Of a DNA stretch of 64,000 bases, positions 1 to 8,437 are shown in pieces. Source of the stretch: Gammaproteobacteria bacterium (GTDB taxonomy: Bacteria; Pseudomonadota; Gammaproteobacteria; SG8-11). The notes under the pieces are model-generated. The model was not told the DNA's origin. It saw nothing but the letters and a program-made list of their open reading frames with translations, and ran no database searches. Numbering within the stretch: the first letter of the stretch is position 1; every line of letters begins with the position of its first letter. The DNA is taken from assembly GCA_024641505.1 (NCBI GenBank), contig JAHECY010000009.1:20091-84090 (forward strand). Direction: 5' to 3'. A program made the translations under genes and the position numbers.

Positions 1-736
1 TCAGGTGCGGCAGCACCAACTTTCCACCAATCCTTGTTTTCTTTAAAAATGGTTCCCAAGCAGACACTACTTTCAGAAATGTTCAAGTCTTGCGAGGGAT
101 TTAGAACACCTATCAAGGTATTCTCACTATTTATGATCAATGGTTGTGACGACGTCAAGTTATCGGGACAAAGTAACTGGGATAGCCTAACGATAGAGCG
201 ACTATTGATGTTTGGAGGGCGATGTGCACGGTATGCAATATAGACAGCCTGAGACATGGAATTCTTACCCCTTGGAGTATTATAAGCACCCTGATCAAGG
301 AAACAAATTGACTAAAATATATCAACCTCGAAAATATCTGATTGGCGAATGAAAAGCCAGGTAGTTTATAGGAAAATTTCACTATGATGGTAAGCCAGTA
401 ATAAAAAAAGGAAGCTCAAGATTCCTAAGTGGTATCACAAGAAGCCACCGATATATTCGCATACTCAGTCCGGTGATTCGTCACTAGAGCATTGGGCATT
501 ATCAACTATCAACTGGCTTAAATGTTTTATCGTCTTGATGGGTCACATGGTACACCCAACGCGAGATTTATGCCGGGAGTAAATCAATAATAGCCAGCCA
601 CCACATGGACGTGCAACTATGCCGACGCATAGTGCTCACTGACCCCGACCGATATCGAAACGATGCGATGCCTTTGCGTCCTAGGGCGACTGACGTATGA
701 CCCAACAATTCTGAATTGGTTTTTTGCCGAAATATA
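1..736. other. Gene-poor AT-rich stretch at window edge
   Basis: I see no convincing gene here. The two ORFs in the track (69 and 75 aa, opposite strands and partly overlapping) have no recognisable motif and no good ribosome binding site. The stretch is visibly AT-rich, like the next 7 kb. Close to position 700-725 a weak CAAT/ATTG inverted repeat runs into a run of six T on the + strand, so it could terminate a transcript entering from the left, but the stem is short. It may be decayed coding DNA; I could not identify any parent. Confidence 0.5.
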
Positions 737-1873
737 CTAGTTTAACGACTGATAATAAGCTTTTGCTGCAGGCAGAAGGCCAAAGGTACTTAATAGTGGA
801 ACCACGCCATCAGAAAAATAAGGCTGACGTTTTTCCCAAAACATATAATAAGGATCCGTTTTCTGAATCGCGCCATTTAATATCTGCGGTACGGTCTGTC
901 CCCATCTTTCATAATTATCCCATTGCACGTCTATACCAGTCACCGCAACGTCATGATATTTCAAGTAGAGAGGGTAGACTACCGTGTTTAACGAAACCTT
1001 TACAGATTCATTTAAGTGAACATCAGGTCCGGCAAGACCGATGTTATTCTTGACACAATAAGCGGCAAATGTAACGAGGTCAAAGGGTGCGTAATTTATC
1101 ATTTGTAGAACAACCTTGTTGGGAAACGCTTGCTTTGTCCGAACAGCGGCAGTCTTAAAAAAATCCTCCAAAACGGCAACGCTATAGCCACAACCAGTGC
1201 AGGAGCCCGCAGAGGTTTCGCTTAGCGCTATACCTTCGAAATACGGTTCAGTATTAAACCGATTTCCTAAAGCAGTATACAGATCATAATAGGCATTTCT
1301 AACCTTGGCATTCCAGTAGCACGGAAACCATCCACCGGCATTTACAGTACGTTCATAAGTTCCATAGTAAGTTGTACCGCACCCATAAGATGTGTCTTTC
1401 CACATGTATTTGGGTACCCAAGGCGTCTCTGTGCTGACATTTACTGTCTCAATAATTTGAATCCATAAACGCTTGCCGCGTTGTTGTAGATAGCTTAGAT
1501 CATTTGCTATCGGAGAAAAATCATAAACGCCAGGTGATACTTCCAGATCTACCCATTTATAAAATTTTTTGACGCCTACAAAGTTTGGATTGTCGACTAT
1601 AAGGTCAAAAGCTGAGGTACCTTCACTTGAACCAACCAACATAAAATAGCCCGGATGAAAATTGCTGATGTCTACATTTATCGGAGCCGCTTCCTTGGTT
1701 AGTACCGCATTAATACAAGAGGGCGTACCGCCATTATCCGTACTGCAAATTGATGCTGCACCGGAAGGTTTCATGGGTTCCGCTGCCAGCGGACCTATGC
1801 CAGTAATTAGGATTACTAACACCCAAAGGGGAAATTGGGTTGTGTAACAAAGCTTCTTGACTAGACGTACCAT
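737..1873 (-). CDS. Secreted TIM-barrel glycoside-hydrolase-like protein
   Basis: A 378-aa protein with a Sec signal peptide (hydrophobic core WVLVILITGIG, likely cleavage after LAA). The mature part reads like a glycoside hydrolase TIM barrel of the GH5/GH42 type: KKFYKWVDLEVSPGVYDF resembles the early strand where a substrate-contact W/D precedes the P-G-x-Y/F-D-F motif, then RLWIQI, a possible acid/base Glu in EGIALSETS and a possible nucleophile Glu in MFWEKR. I chose the ATG at 1873 over 1891 because AGAGGA lies six bases upstream. It follows two lipoproteins on the same strand and lies near an exopolysaccharide locus, so a role in glycan trimming is plausible (inference). Family assignment is tentative and the substrate unknown. 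Confidence 0.6.
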   Translation of the reverse strand: MVRLVKKLCYTTQFPLWVLVILITGIGPLAAEPMKPSGAASICSTDNGGTPSCINAVLTKEAAPINVDISNFHPGYFMLVGSSEGTSAFDLIVDNPNFVGVKKFYKWVDLEVSPGVYDFSPIANDLSYLQQRGKRLWIQIIETVNVSTETPWVPKYMWKDTSYGCGTTYYGTYERTVNAGGWFPCYWNAKVRNAYYDLYTALGNRFNTEPYFEGIALSETSAGSCTGCGYSVAVLEDFFKTAAVRTKQAFPNKVVLQMINYAPFDLVTFAAYCVKNNIGLAGPDVHLNESVKVSLNTVVYPLYLKYHDVAVTGIDVQWDNYERWGQTVPQILNGAIQKTDPYYMFWEKRQPYFSDGVVPLLSTFGLLPAAKAYYQSLN

Positions 1874-1978
1874 GAAAAATCCTCTGCGCATTATTTTACC
1901 TATGGCTAGTGTTAAAGTACTATAAAAACAACAACTTAACTAAGCCTTAATTCGATATAAACTGAAGGTGCATAACCA

Positions 1979-4204
1979 TTAATATATCTTACAAATCGGA
2001 TCTGAGCGATATGAGTCCCCATCTGCATTGAAGGATTGTATTTTGAAGCATATTGTATCACCTCTATTTACATTCAGCTGCGAACCAACGTTTAAAGACA
2101 ATGTATTATTTGTGGTAGTGGCGATGAGGTCACTAATAACCTCTTTACTTGAACCAACATATATCTTGTATCCGTCAACTGGATCAGTATTTTTTTCCCA
2201 CGCTAATGTAACGGTATTCGGGTTGGAGCAGGATTTACACGTAACATTAATTGTCACATTGGCTGTAGTGGTGTCACCGTCAATGTCCTTTATTATATAT
2301 GTCAGATGTTCTGTGCCGGAAAAACCAGCGGGGGGGGTATAGACTAACGAATTGTCAGCGCCAATTGTGGCGGTTCCAAACTGTACACCACTGAAGATAG
2401 CTACCGATATGGGGCCATCCGTGAGATTTTGGTCATTGGCTAATACATCAAAGATAATGGGTGATGATGAGCCCGTGGTAAATATATCATCAATTCCTTT
2501 GGGTATTGCATTTTCTGGCTGTGGGTTACCGTTAGCCACCAGGATTCCCTCAAAGTTTAATTCCGCAATTGAAGTCCAAGCATTACCGTTAACTTCCTCC
2601 AGTGCAACGATTCGGATATAACGTGACGTGGTTGTTTTGAAGAATACCTTTTTCTCATTATTTCCGTCGACAAAAGATCCTTCAACCAAAGCTACGCCCC
2701 AGTCATTGCCAGTCGTGCTGGCGTATAGAGCAAACTTACGAATGCGGCCATTGCTCATTGCTTGCACCGGCAAGTAGATTAGGCTGGAAATATCATAAAC
2801 GTCACCAAAATCGATTTGAATTTCATGAGGTATGTTATCTGTTTGACCGGAATATTTTGTATGCCAGTATGTCGCAGGGTCGCCATCAAAAGCATTGGAA
2901 GCCGCTCCATTGGCACTCAATCGCTCCTCACTATCGACGTACAATAGATTAAAGTTTGATTGCGGGATGGTTTTAACTCGCGAAATGATGGTCTGGTTAC
3001 TGGGTGCTTGATAAGGTAATTGGGCGATACTGCTGGCTTGATCATTTTGCATCCCCAATACTGCAGGATTGAGTTGTGTGATTTCCGCTGCGGCATGCGT
3101 GCTACCCGCGAGAATGACCGTGTCGATCTGCGCACCCATATCAATTTTTTCGAGAAGGGCAAGGATGGTCAATAGCTCCGGGTTTTCGTTGATCTGGTAT
3201 GCGGTATGAACTGCAGCTTTTACCTGTGTCAAGAATTGGTTGGAAATAATAAATTCGTCAAACGCAACATCATTATCTGATTGTGTTTGCGCAATAGCTT
3301 CAGTTATTGCTTTCTTGGCGTTAACTGTCCCATTTATTGTGAAGGTGTCAGAAAGAAGTTCGAGCACCAAGCTTGCGGTATTCACGTGTACAAGGAGTGC
3401 TAATTTTGGATTTCCATCCGATATGCCTATTCCATCAAGTTTTCCATCCGCCAAATCCGATGACAATTTGTCAATAAAAGTATCAAAGCTGGTTTCAGGA
3501 TATATGGACTTATATTGAGAGTAAGAGCGGCGAACAGTTTCGTATAACAACTCGCTAGCAATTACCATATTCATGATATTATTTGAGTTGATTGGTGATG
3601 TAATCGGGTTCGGGATCATGTTTCTATCAATCCCAAAATTGAAGGTATCATAGACTATCTGTACTGCGCGATTCAGGTTGTTACGGCTAAGTCCACCGTC
3701 TAATTTTGTGGCGATCAAGTAGCTAATTGTCGTAAAAGCATTTATGTTGGCAGAATGCTCTGTTGCATCGATAGCAACAGATATCATCGTATACTCTGGA
3801 TTACCACCTGTCACCAAATCAATGCCCTTGGTAGATGTTATGACGAGTGGATGTGTTGATCCTGAGGGTATTGTGATTGTATAGGTCGCTGCTTCATTGC
3901 TTGTTGCAATGGTAATAATATTGTTTTGAAAATCCTTTACCGTAATCGTTGCGCCTGCTAAGGGGCCGTCGCCTGTTCTACCGCTTATTGACAGGCCATT
4001 TTCGATCGTGACATCGGCAGGTTGTTCAACTAGATCGCTGTTCCCGGTGCTCGTGTTTGCCGGCGATTCATTTTCGGCACTAGACGTTCCAACAATGTCA
4101 TTAGTACCAAAACAAGCGGTTAAAAGGCTAAACACCCACAGATAAATAATGAATCTAGTAGTAAGTAATAATTTTCTTTGGAAACCCATGCAAGCAACAC
4201 CCAT
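1979..4204 (-). CDS. Lipoprotein with F5/8C discoidin, cadherin-like and FN3-like domains (copy A)
   Basis: A 741-aa exported protein. The N terminus has a signal peptide with lipobox LTAC, so it is probably a lipoprotein. Order of regions: a Ser/Asn-rich linker; a carboxypeptidase-regulatory-like beta domain (about 70-150, SGRTGDGPLAGATI); an all-helical region (about 150-400); a discoidin/F5-8C sugar-binding-like domain (about 425-555, with NAFDGDPATYWHT and SRYIRIVALEEV); a cadherin-like/Big domain (about 565-655, DVLANDQNL, YTPPAGFSGTEHLTY); and a fibronectin-III-like end (DPVDGYKIYVGS). It is paralogous along its length to the next gene. A surface glycan or adhesin role is inferred from the domains only. 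A second ATG (codon 6) is possible. Confidence 0.75.
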   Translation of the reverse strand: MGVACMGFQRKLLLTTRFIIYLWVFSLLTACFGTNDIVGTSSAENESPANTSTGNSDLVEQPADVTIENGLSISGRTGDGPLAGATITVKDFQNNIITIATSNEAATYTITIPSGSTHPLVITSTKGIDLVTGGNPEYTMISVAIDATEHSANINAFTTISYLIATKLDGGLSRNNLNRAVQIVYDTFNFGIDRNMIPNPITSPINSNNIMNMVIASELLYETVRRSYSQYKSIYPETSFDTFIDKLSSDLADGKLDGIGISDGNPKLALLVHVNTASLVLELLSDTFTINGTVNAKKAITEAIAQTQSDNDVAFDEFIISNQFLTQVKAAVHTAYQINENPELLTILALLEKIDMGAQIDTVILAGSTHAAAEITQLNPAVLGMQNDQASSIAQLPYQAPSNQTIISRVKTIPQSNFNLLYVDSEERLSANGAASNAFDGDPATYWHTKYSGQTDNIPHEIQIDFGDVYDISSLIYLPVQAMSNGRIRKFALYASTTGNDWGVALVEGSFVDGNNEKKVFFKTTTSRYIRIVALEEVNGNAWTSIAELNFEGILVANGNPQPENAIPKGIDDIFTTGSSSPIIFDVLANDQNLTDGPISVAIFSGVQFGTATIGADNSLVYTPPAGFSGTEHLTYIIKDIDGDTTTANVTINVTCKSCSNPNTVTLAWEKNTDPVDGYKIYVGSSKEVISDLIATTTNNTLSLNVGSQLNVNRGDTICFKIQSFNADGDSYRSDPICKIY

Positions 4205-4706
4205 AGATAATTAACATTCTGTTAATCTTGATCTTTTGGGGTACTGTCTGCTGTGCTTGTTTTCTCTCTAGCACCGTGTACGCATCACAAAATTATATTT
4301 AAATGCTGCGTAATGTCACAGTTTTGCATTGATGCCGGATCGAGCAAGGCAAATAGTTTTGTGCGATTCAATTGCCGGACGCGAATGACTTAAAAAATTT
4401 GAGGCTGAAAAAATCAGTTGGAAGATGGTGGAATTGTGGGAATTTGTGTCGAAGATTTATTGTGGCTTGCGTCGGGAGACTTTGCGTTGCCACCGGGAAT
4501 CGAAGGCGGATGTGGAGCCAAAGTTATCATTGGGAAATTAATTCATGATACGGATGCATGGCGTAATATGGTGTGTCGCGGATTAACGAATGCAGGAGTC
4601 CAGTATCCCGGGTCGTGAAACAATATAATTTTCTGCGGTCGGGCTTAAGAATACACCGGGTTGGTTAGGCGTCGAGCCTGTTGCCGCGCATAGTCAGGCC
4701 CATTGT
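4205..4706. other. Intergenic gap between the two paralogous lipoproteins
   Basis: About 500 bases without a convincing gene. A 66-aa ORF on + (4418-4618) has no recognisable family and no clear Shine-Dalgarno. The promoter of copy A (- strand) should lie close to 4205-4330. I see no strong hairpin or repeat. Confidence 0.4.
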
Positions 4707-6884
4707 TTAAAGAGAGATACAAATCGCATCGGAGGATCTGGACTCTAACTGATTCTGATAGGCACGTAACCTGAAGCAAGCATTGTCGCCGGCATTCAAA
4801 CCCAAATCACGGGCTGCATCAAAGGAGACAGATGGTTGTTTAGGATTGAATCCGGCTTGGTTTACCGGGCGAATCGAAACTGGGATGACGGCAGACTCAG
4901 GTGTGGGACCGTAATAAACGACATAGCCATCAATCGTATCTGAATTCGCGCTCCATTTAAATGTAACGTTGATATTTACCAGAGTGCATGCCACGCATTG
5001 AATGCGGACAAAAACTTCAGCAAAGGACACTTCGCCATTATTGTCAATAATCAAATAAATAAAACTGTCCCACCCTACAAAATTGATGTTAGGGGTGTAG
5101 GTTACAGTATTGTCGGCATTTAACACTGCAGTGCCGTTGGATGGGCTTGAGTACATTTCCACTTGTATGGGTATATTAACCAAATTGATATCATTTGCGA
5201 GCACGTCTATGTCAACGAAACTGTTCTGCAACACGATCACAGAGTCATTCTTACCAATGGGCCCATTACCGTTGGAGTTGCCTGGATTGTTTGGAAGTTG
5301 CGGCGCGGGCCGGAGTGCAGGCTCTAAGACCTCAACTTCGAGTATTCCAACCCAGTTGGTGTTATTTTCACTGGTTATGGTTATCTTCACATAACGAGTC
5401 TCTACAGTGCTTAAAGGATTTTCCGTCCAGCGTTTAGGTTCGGATTGATAGTTGGATATAGCATCCGTCCAATTTACACTATCTGTCGACAGGCTGATGG
5501 AGTAGTTGTAAGTTCGGTCCTGGTCGTAATTCAGGAAGGAAATAAGTACATTTCCAATTTTTTTAACAGTACCCAAATCGAGCGTTATCGACTGCGGCAT
5601 TCCATAGGCAGCCCAATAGGACCAACCAATACCGTCAACAATATTATCCGGGCCGTGACTTGCGTCCAGTGACGCAGTCGCGCTTACGGCAGATACGGGG
5701 ACTCTATTGACATTGTTTCGGTTTGTTGTGCCTGTAAGAGAACCGTCACGAATCGATTGGTTAACAATTTCCCATTGCTCCATGGTTCCGACGCCCGCGA
5801 CAGAATATGCAGTAGTGTAAAATTGGGAAATACTTGCGCTTGTTATCGTAGGGATGCTGTTCGAAAGGCTGCCGGGCGACGTGTTCTTAAGAATACTCTC
5901 AACTTTCAGGACATCGACACTGTAAGATAACTCCAGTACTGCATTTACCGCGTTCCGTGCCTGTTCGAGCAATACGTTCGATATCGTGGCGTCTGACTCC
6001 ATGCTGGCGGATACTGGAAGCCCCGGCATGACTGTATGAAGGGCCTGCTCAATTGCGTCAAAGCCCAGTTGCCCGTCAACTGCTAGATTGTTGGATAATA
6101 CTTCAACTGCAATTTGGGCCGAAAAAATATTTGCAACTGCGGCATAAAGCGGGTCCGCGTTCTTCGCGCCAATGCCGTCCAAAACGCCATCGGTGAGGTC
6201 TCCTGCGATTGAATCGACAAGTTCGTCATAGGACAGATCAAAATCGTGCTTCGTCAATGAAAGAAGTGCATAGGTCCGCTTAATCATTTCAGCAAGCGCT
6301 TCACCAGCCTTAACGATAGTGGCAATGTTTGACTTATCGATCGGCGTATAAAGCGGGTTGGGAATTTTTGTCAGGTCAAGACCAAAATTCAATTGCTTGA
6401 TTACAATCGCCGTCATATGGTCGACATTTTGCCGAGTTAAGCCGCCAGGTAGAAATTTGGCGCCTTTGGCAATTAATGTCGAGAACGGGTTTAAGTTAAC
6501 AGTCTGCTGAGTTTTCGAAGGAGCGATAGAAAATAGCGTGAATGTCGGTGCTTTTTTGGTCACGGTATCAATTCCGCCAGCTGCGGAAATGAGTACTGGA
6601 TATGTCATATCAGGCGGAATTTGTACCGTGTATGAGGCGGAGCCATTGTCAGATATTGACGTAAATGCAACGCCATTGCTGCCTCTGAAAGTTATAGCTG
6701 CGCCAATTATGGGTCCATCACCTACGCTTCCATAATGCACGCTGGGTGTGGGTTCTTCTTTGGCGGGTGTCGACGACACGTCATCTGACTGCGGGCTTTG
6801 GCTGCAACTCCAGAGGAAAATTAATGCATATGCATAAACAATGCGATTTAAGAGAGTCGTCAACACCAATTCTTTCTTCCCCAC
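4707..6884 (-). CDS. Lipoprotein with F5/8C discoidin, cadherin-like and FN3-like domains (copy B)
   Basis: A 725-aa paralogue of the 741-aa protein with the same order: signal peptide with lipobox LWSC, carboxypeptidase-regulatory-like domain (GDGPIIGAAITFRG), helical region sharing NFGLDLTKIPNPLYTPI with NFGIDRNMIPNPITSPI of copy A, discoidin-like domain (SASLDASHGPDNIVDGIG), cadherin-like domain (DVLANDINL, YTPNINFVGWDSF) and a terminal FN3-like domain (DTIDGYVVYYG). The first codon is GTG, with TAGG five bases before it. The two copies are clearly diverged, so the duplication is not recent. Binding to an extracellular polysaccharide is a domain-based inference. The intact reading frame argues for function. 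Confidence 0.75.
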   Translation of the reverse strand: MGKKELVLTTLLNRIVYAYALIFLWSCSQSPQSDDVSSTPAKEEPTPSVHYGSVGDGPIIGAAITFRGSNGVAFTSISDNGSASYTVQIPPDMTYPVLISAAGGIDTVTKKAPTFTLFSIAPSKTQQTVNLNPFSTLIAKGAKFLPGGLTRQNVDHMTAIVIKQLNFGLDLTKIPNPLYTPIDKSNIATIVKAGEALAEMIKRTYALLSLTKHDFDLSYDELVDSIAGDLTDGVLDGIGAKNADPLYAAVANIFSAQIAVEVLSNNLAVDGQLGFDAIEQALHTVMPGLPVSASMESDATISNVLLEQARNAVNAVLELSYSVDVLKVESILKNTSPGSLSNSIPTITSASISQFYTTAYSVAGVGTMEQWEIVNQSIRDGSLTGTTNRNNVNRVPVSAVSATASLDASHGPDNIVDGIGWSYWAAYGMPQSITLDLGTVKKIGNVLISFLNYDQDRTYNYSISLSTDSVNWTDAISNYQSEPKRWTENPLSTVETRYVKITITSENNTNWVGILEVEVLEPALRPAPQLPNNPGNSNGNGPIGKNDSVIVLQNSFVDIDVLANDINLVNIPIQVEMYSSPSNGTAVLNADNTVTYTPNINFVGWDSFIYLIIDNNGEVSFAEVFVRIQCVACTLVNINVTFKWSANSDTIDGYVVYYGPTPESAVIPVSIRPVNQAGFNPKQPSVSFDAARDLGLNAGDNACFRLRAYQNQLESRSSDAICISL

Positions 6885-7717
6885 ATGGCCTAAAATACAT
6901 TCACTATAACACTTGAGTTTAGTAGGGCTAAATATTCCTACAACAACCCGAGTGTTATGTATCTAAAGTCGTGCAACGATACCTACCCGCCCTTAATAAG
7001 TACTTAACAACAATTTATGTGCCAACTTTTTATGGATGGGGGTAGATAGCGAAAGTACTAGTGTAATTATTGTTATATCACTAAATACGAGGGCATGAGT
7101 ATGTCTGTTTTAAGTGCTAGAAACAAGCCATAGATGCTGTCGACCGGCCAAGATGTGAACAAGTAATGCGCCTCTTATTCAACAGTTACTGGCGCTGTTT
7201 GGTGAGTTATGTAATATTCGTTCGCCGTTAAAGGGCTATGCGCTCTAAAACATAAAAAACGGGAAAAATCTGTGGCAATTGCTGTATGTCTGTTGTCCGC
7301 TAACGGAATCATTAAGTTAATGTTTGACTAGGTCTTGAAGGAAGTAGATCGACCTGCCCATATCGTCAATCGTTGCAATAGATAGTTTGTGGTATGGGAG
7401 ACGAAAATTGTATTATTCATGTCAATGATGAAATGGTGTACAGTGAGATGCACGGACGCCGTTGGCGTGAGTTGATGTTGTGATCTGTAGCCGATGAGGC
7501 AAAGCACCGTGTAGAATTTCGGCACCGTGAGTAATAGCGGAACTGACTCCGCATGACGTTTAAGCGGCAAATGGCTGATGTGGTTGAGGCGGAATTAAGG
7601 GCAAAACTGTAGATGTTTCCGGCTGATAAGTTAGCGGTCAACGAATGGCCATGATGGGAGCCGTATGACTCCCGTAGTCGAGACCTAACCCGCAGAATGC
7701 AGAACCCAGGTAATCAA
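6885..7717. other. Long intergenic region upstream of the exopolysaccharide locus
   Basis: Some 830 bases between the divergent copy B lipoprotein and the EPS export gene. The first 350 bases are AT-rich; from about 7320 onwards composition approaches that of the following genes. The 80- and 74-aa reverse ORFs overlap each other in different frames and look like noise. No tRNA or insertion sequence was recognised. The size suggests long 5' leaders, regulatory DNA or a decayed gene, but I cannot show which. Confidence 0.4.
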
Positions 7718-8413
7718 ATGAATTTTAGATGGAATTTCCTCGTTCAGATGTGGCCATTGGTGTTTCTGTTTGGCGCAGCCGACATCCAGGGCGCAAATTT
7801 GGATTTCATTCCAGTCACCAGTGGTGCGGTGGCGCCAAACTCCATGGAAACGGCCGATGATTACATTATCGGTCCCCAAGATCTGCTTGAAGTGCAGGTC
7901 TTCCAGGCGGAGGATTACAAGGTCAGCACGCGTGTCAGCGAACAAGGGTATGTTTCGCTGCCATTGATTGCTCGGGTGCATGTTTCGGGATTAACCGTCG
8001 ACCAGCTTGAAGACGTTCTTGAAGCACGCCTCGGGCAGGATTATTTCCAAGATCCGCAGGTAACGGTATTTGTCAAAGAGTTTACCAGTCAACGTGTGAC
8101 CGTGGAAGGCAGTGTTATCAAGCCAGGCGTGTATCCGCTCAAGGGCCGAACGACACTGCTGCAGGCTATTGCCATGGCGGAAGGGGTCAGCGATCTTGCC
8201 GATCACTCCAATGTGCAGATTTACCGTGTAGGTGACAAAGAGAAAGCTACTGAAGTTCATGATTTGGAAAAAATACGCGCGGGCGAGGCGGTCGATCCGG
8301 TGGTCAATGGTGAAGACGTCATTGTTATACACCGATCCGAAGCCAAGTCATTCGTGAAAAACATAACCGATACCCTCAGAGGATTTGTGTCATTTGGCAC
8401 GGTAAGGCCGTAA
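7718..8413 (+). CDS. Polysaccharide export protein (Wza/EpsA-type, SLBB domain)
   Basis: A 231-aa periplasmic/outer-membrane protein of the polysaccharide biosynthesis/export family. After a signal peptide (WPLVFLFGAADIQGA) comes the typical Poly_export domain starting DYIIGPQDLLEVQVFQAEDY, then an SLBB beta-grasp domain around VTVEGSVIKPGVYPLKGR. No lipobox Cys is visible, unlike E. coli Wza, and the protein is shorter than Wza (about 380 aa), as in many EPS-type export proteins. I prefer the ATG at 7718, preceded by CAGGT, over 7697, which has no ribosome binding site. It is 24 bases from the kinase gene, so they form an operon. It should form or gate the outer-membrane exit for the polymer. 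Confidence 0.9.
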   Translation: MNFRWNFLVQMWPLVFLFGAADIQGANLDFIPVTSGAVAPNSMETADDYIIGPQDLLEVQVFQAEDYKVSTRVSEQGYVSLPLIARVHVSGLTVDQLEDVLEARLGQDYFQDPQVTVFVKEFTSQRVTVEGSVIKPGVYPLKGRTTLLQAIAMAEGVSDLADHSNVQIYRVGDKEKATEVHDLEKIRAGEAVDPVVNGEDVIVIHRSEAKSFVKNITDTLRGFVSFGTVRP

Positions 8414-8437
8414 CCATTGGTGCTGACATAGGTTTAT

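Noticed and set aside
4418-4618. 66-aa ORF between the two paralogous lipoproteins
   Set aside because: No ribosome site, no family; I looked for transposase remnants in all three frames and found none.
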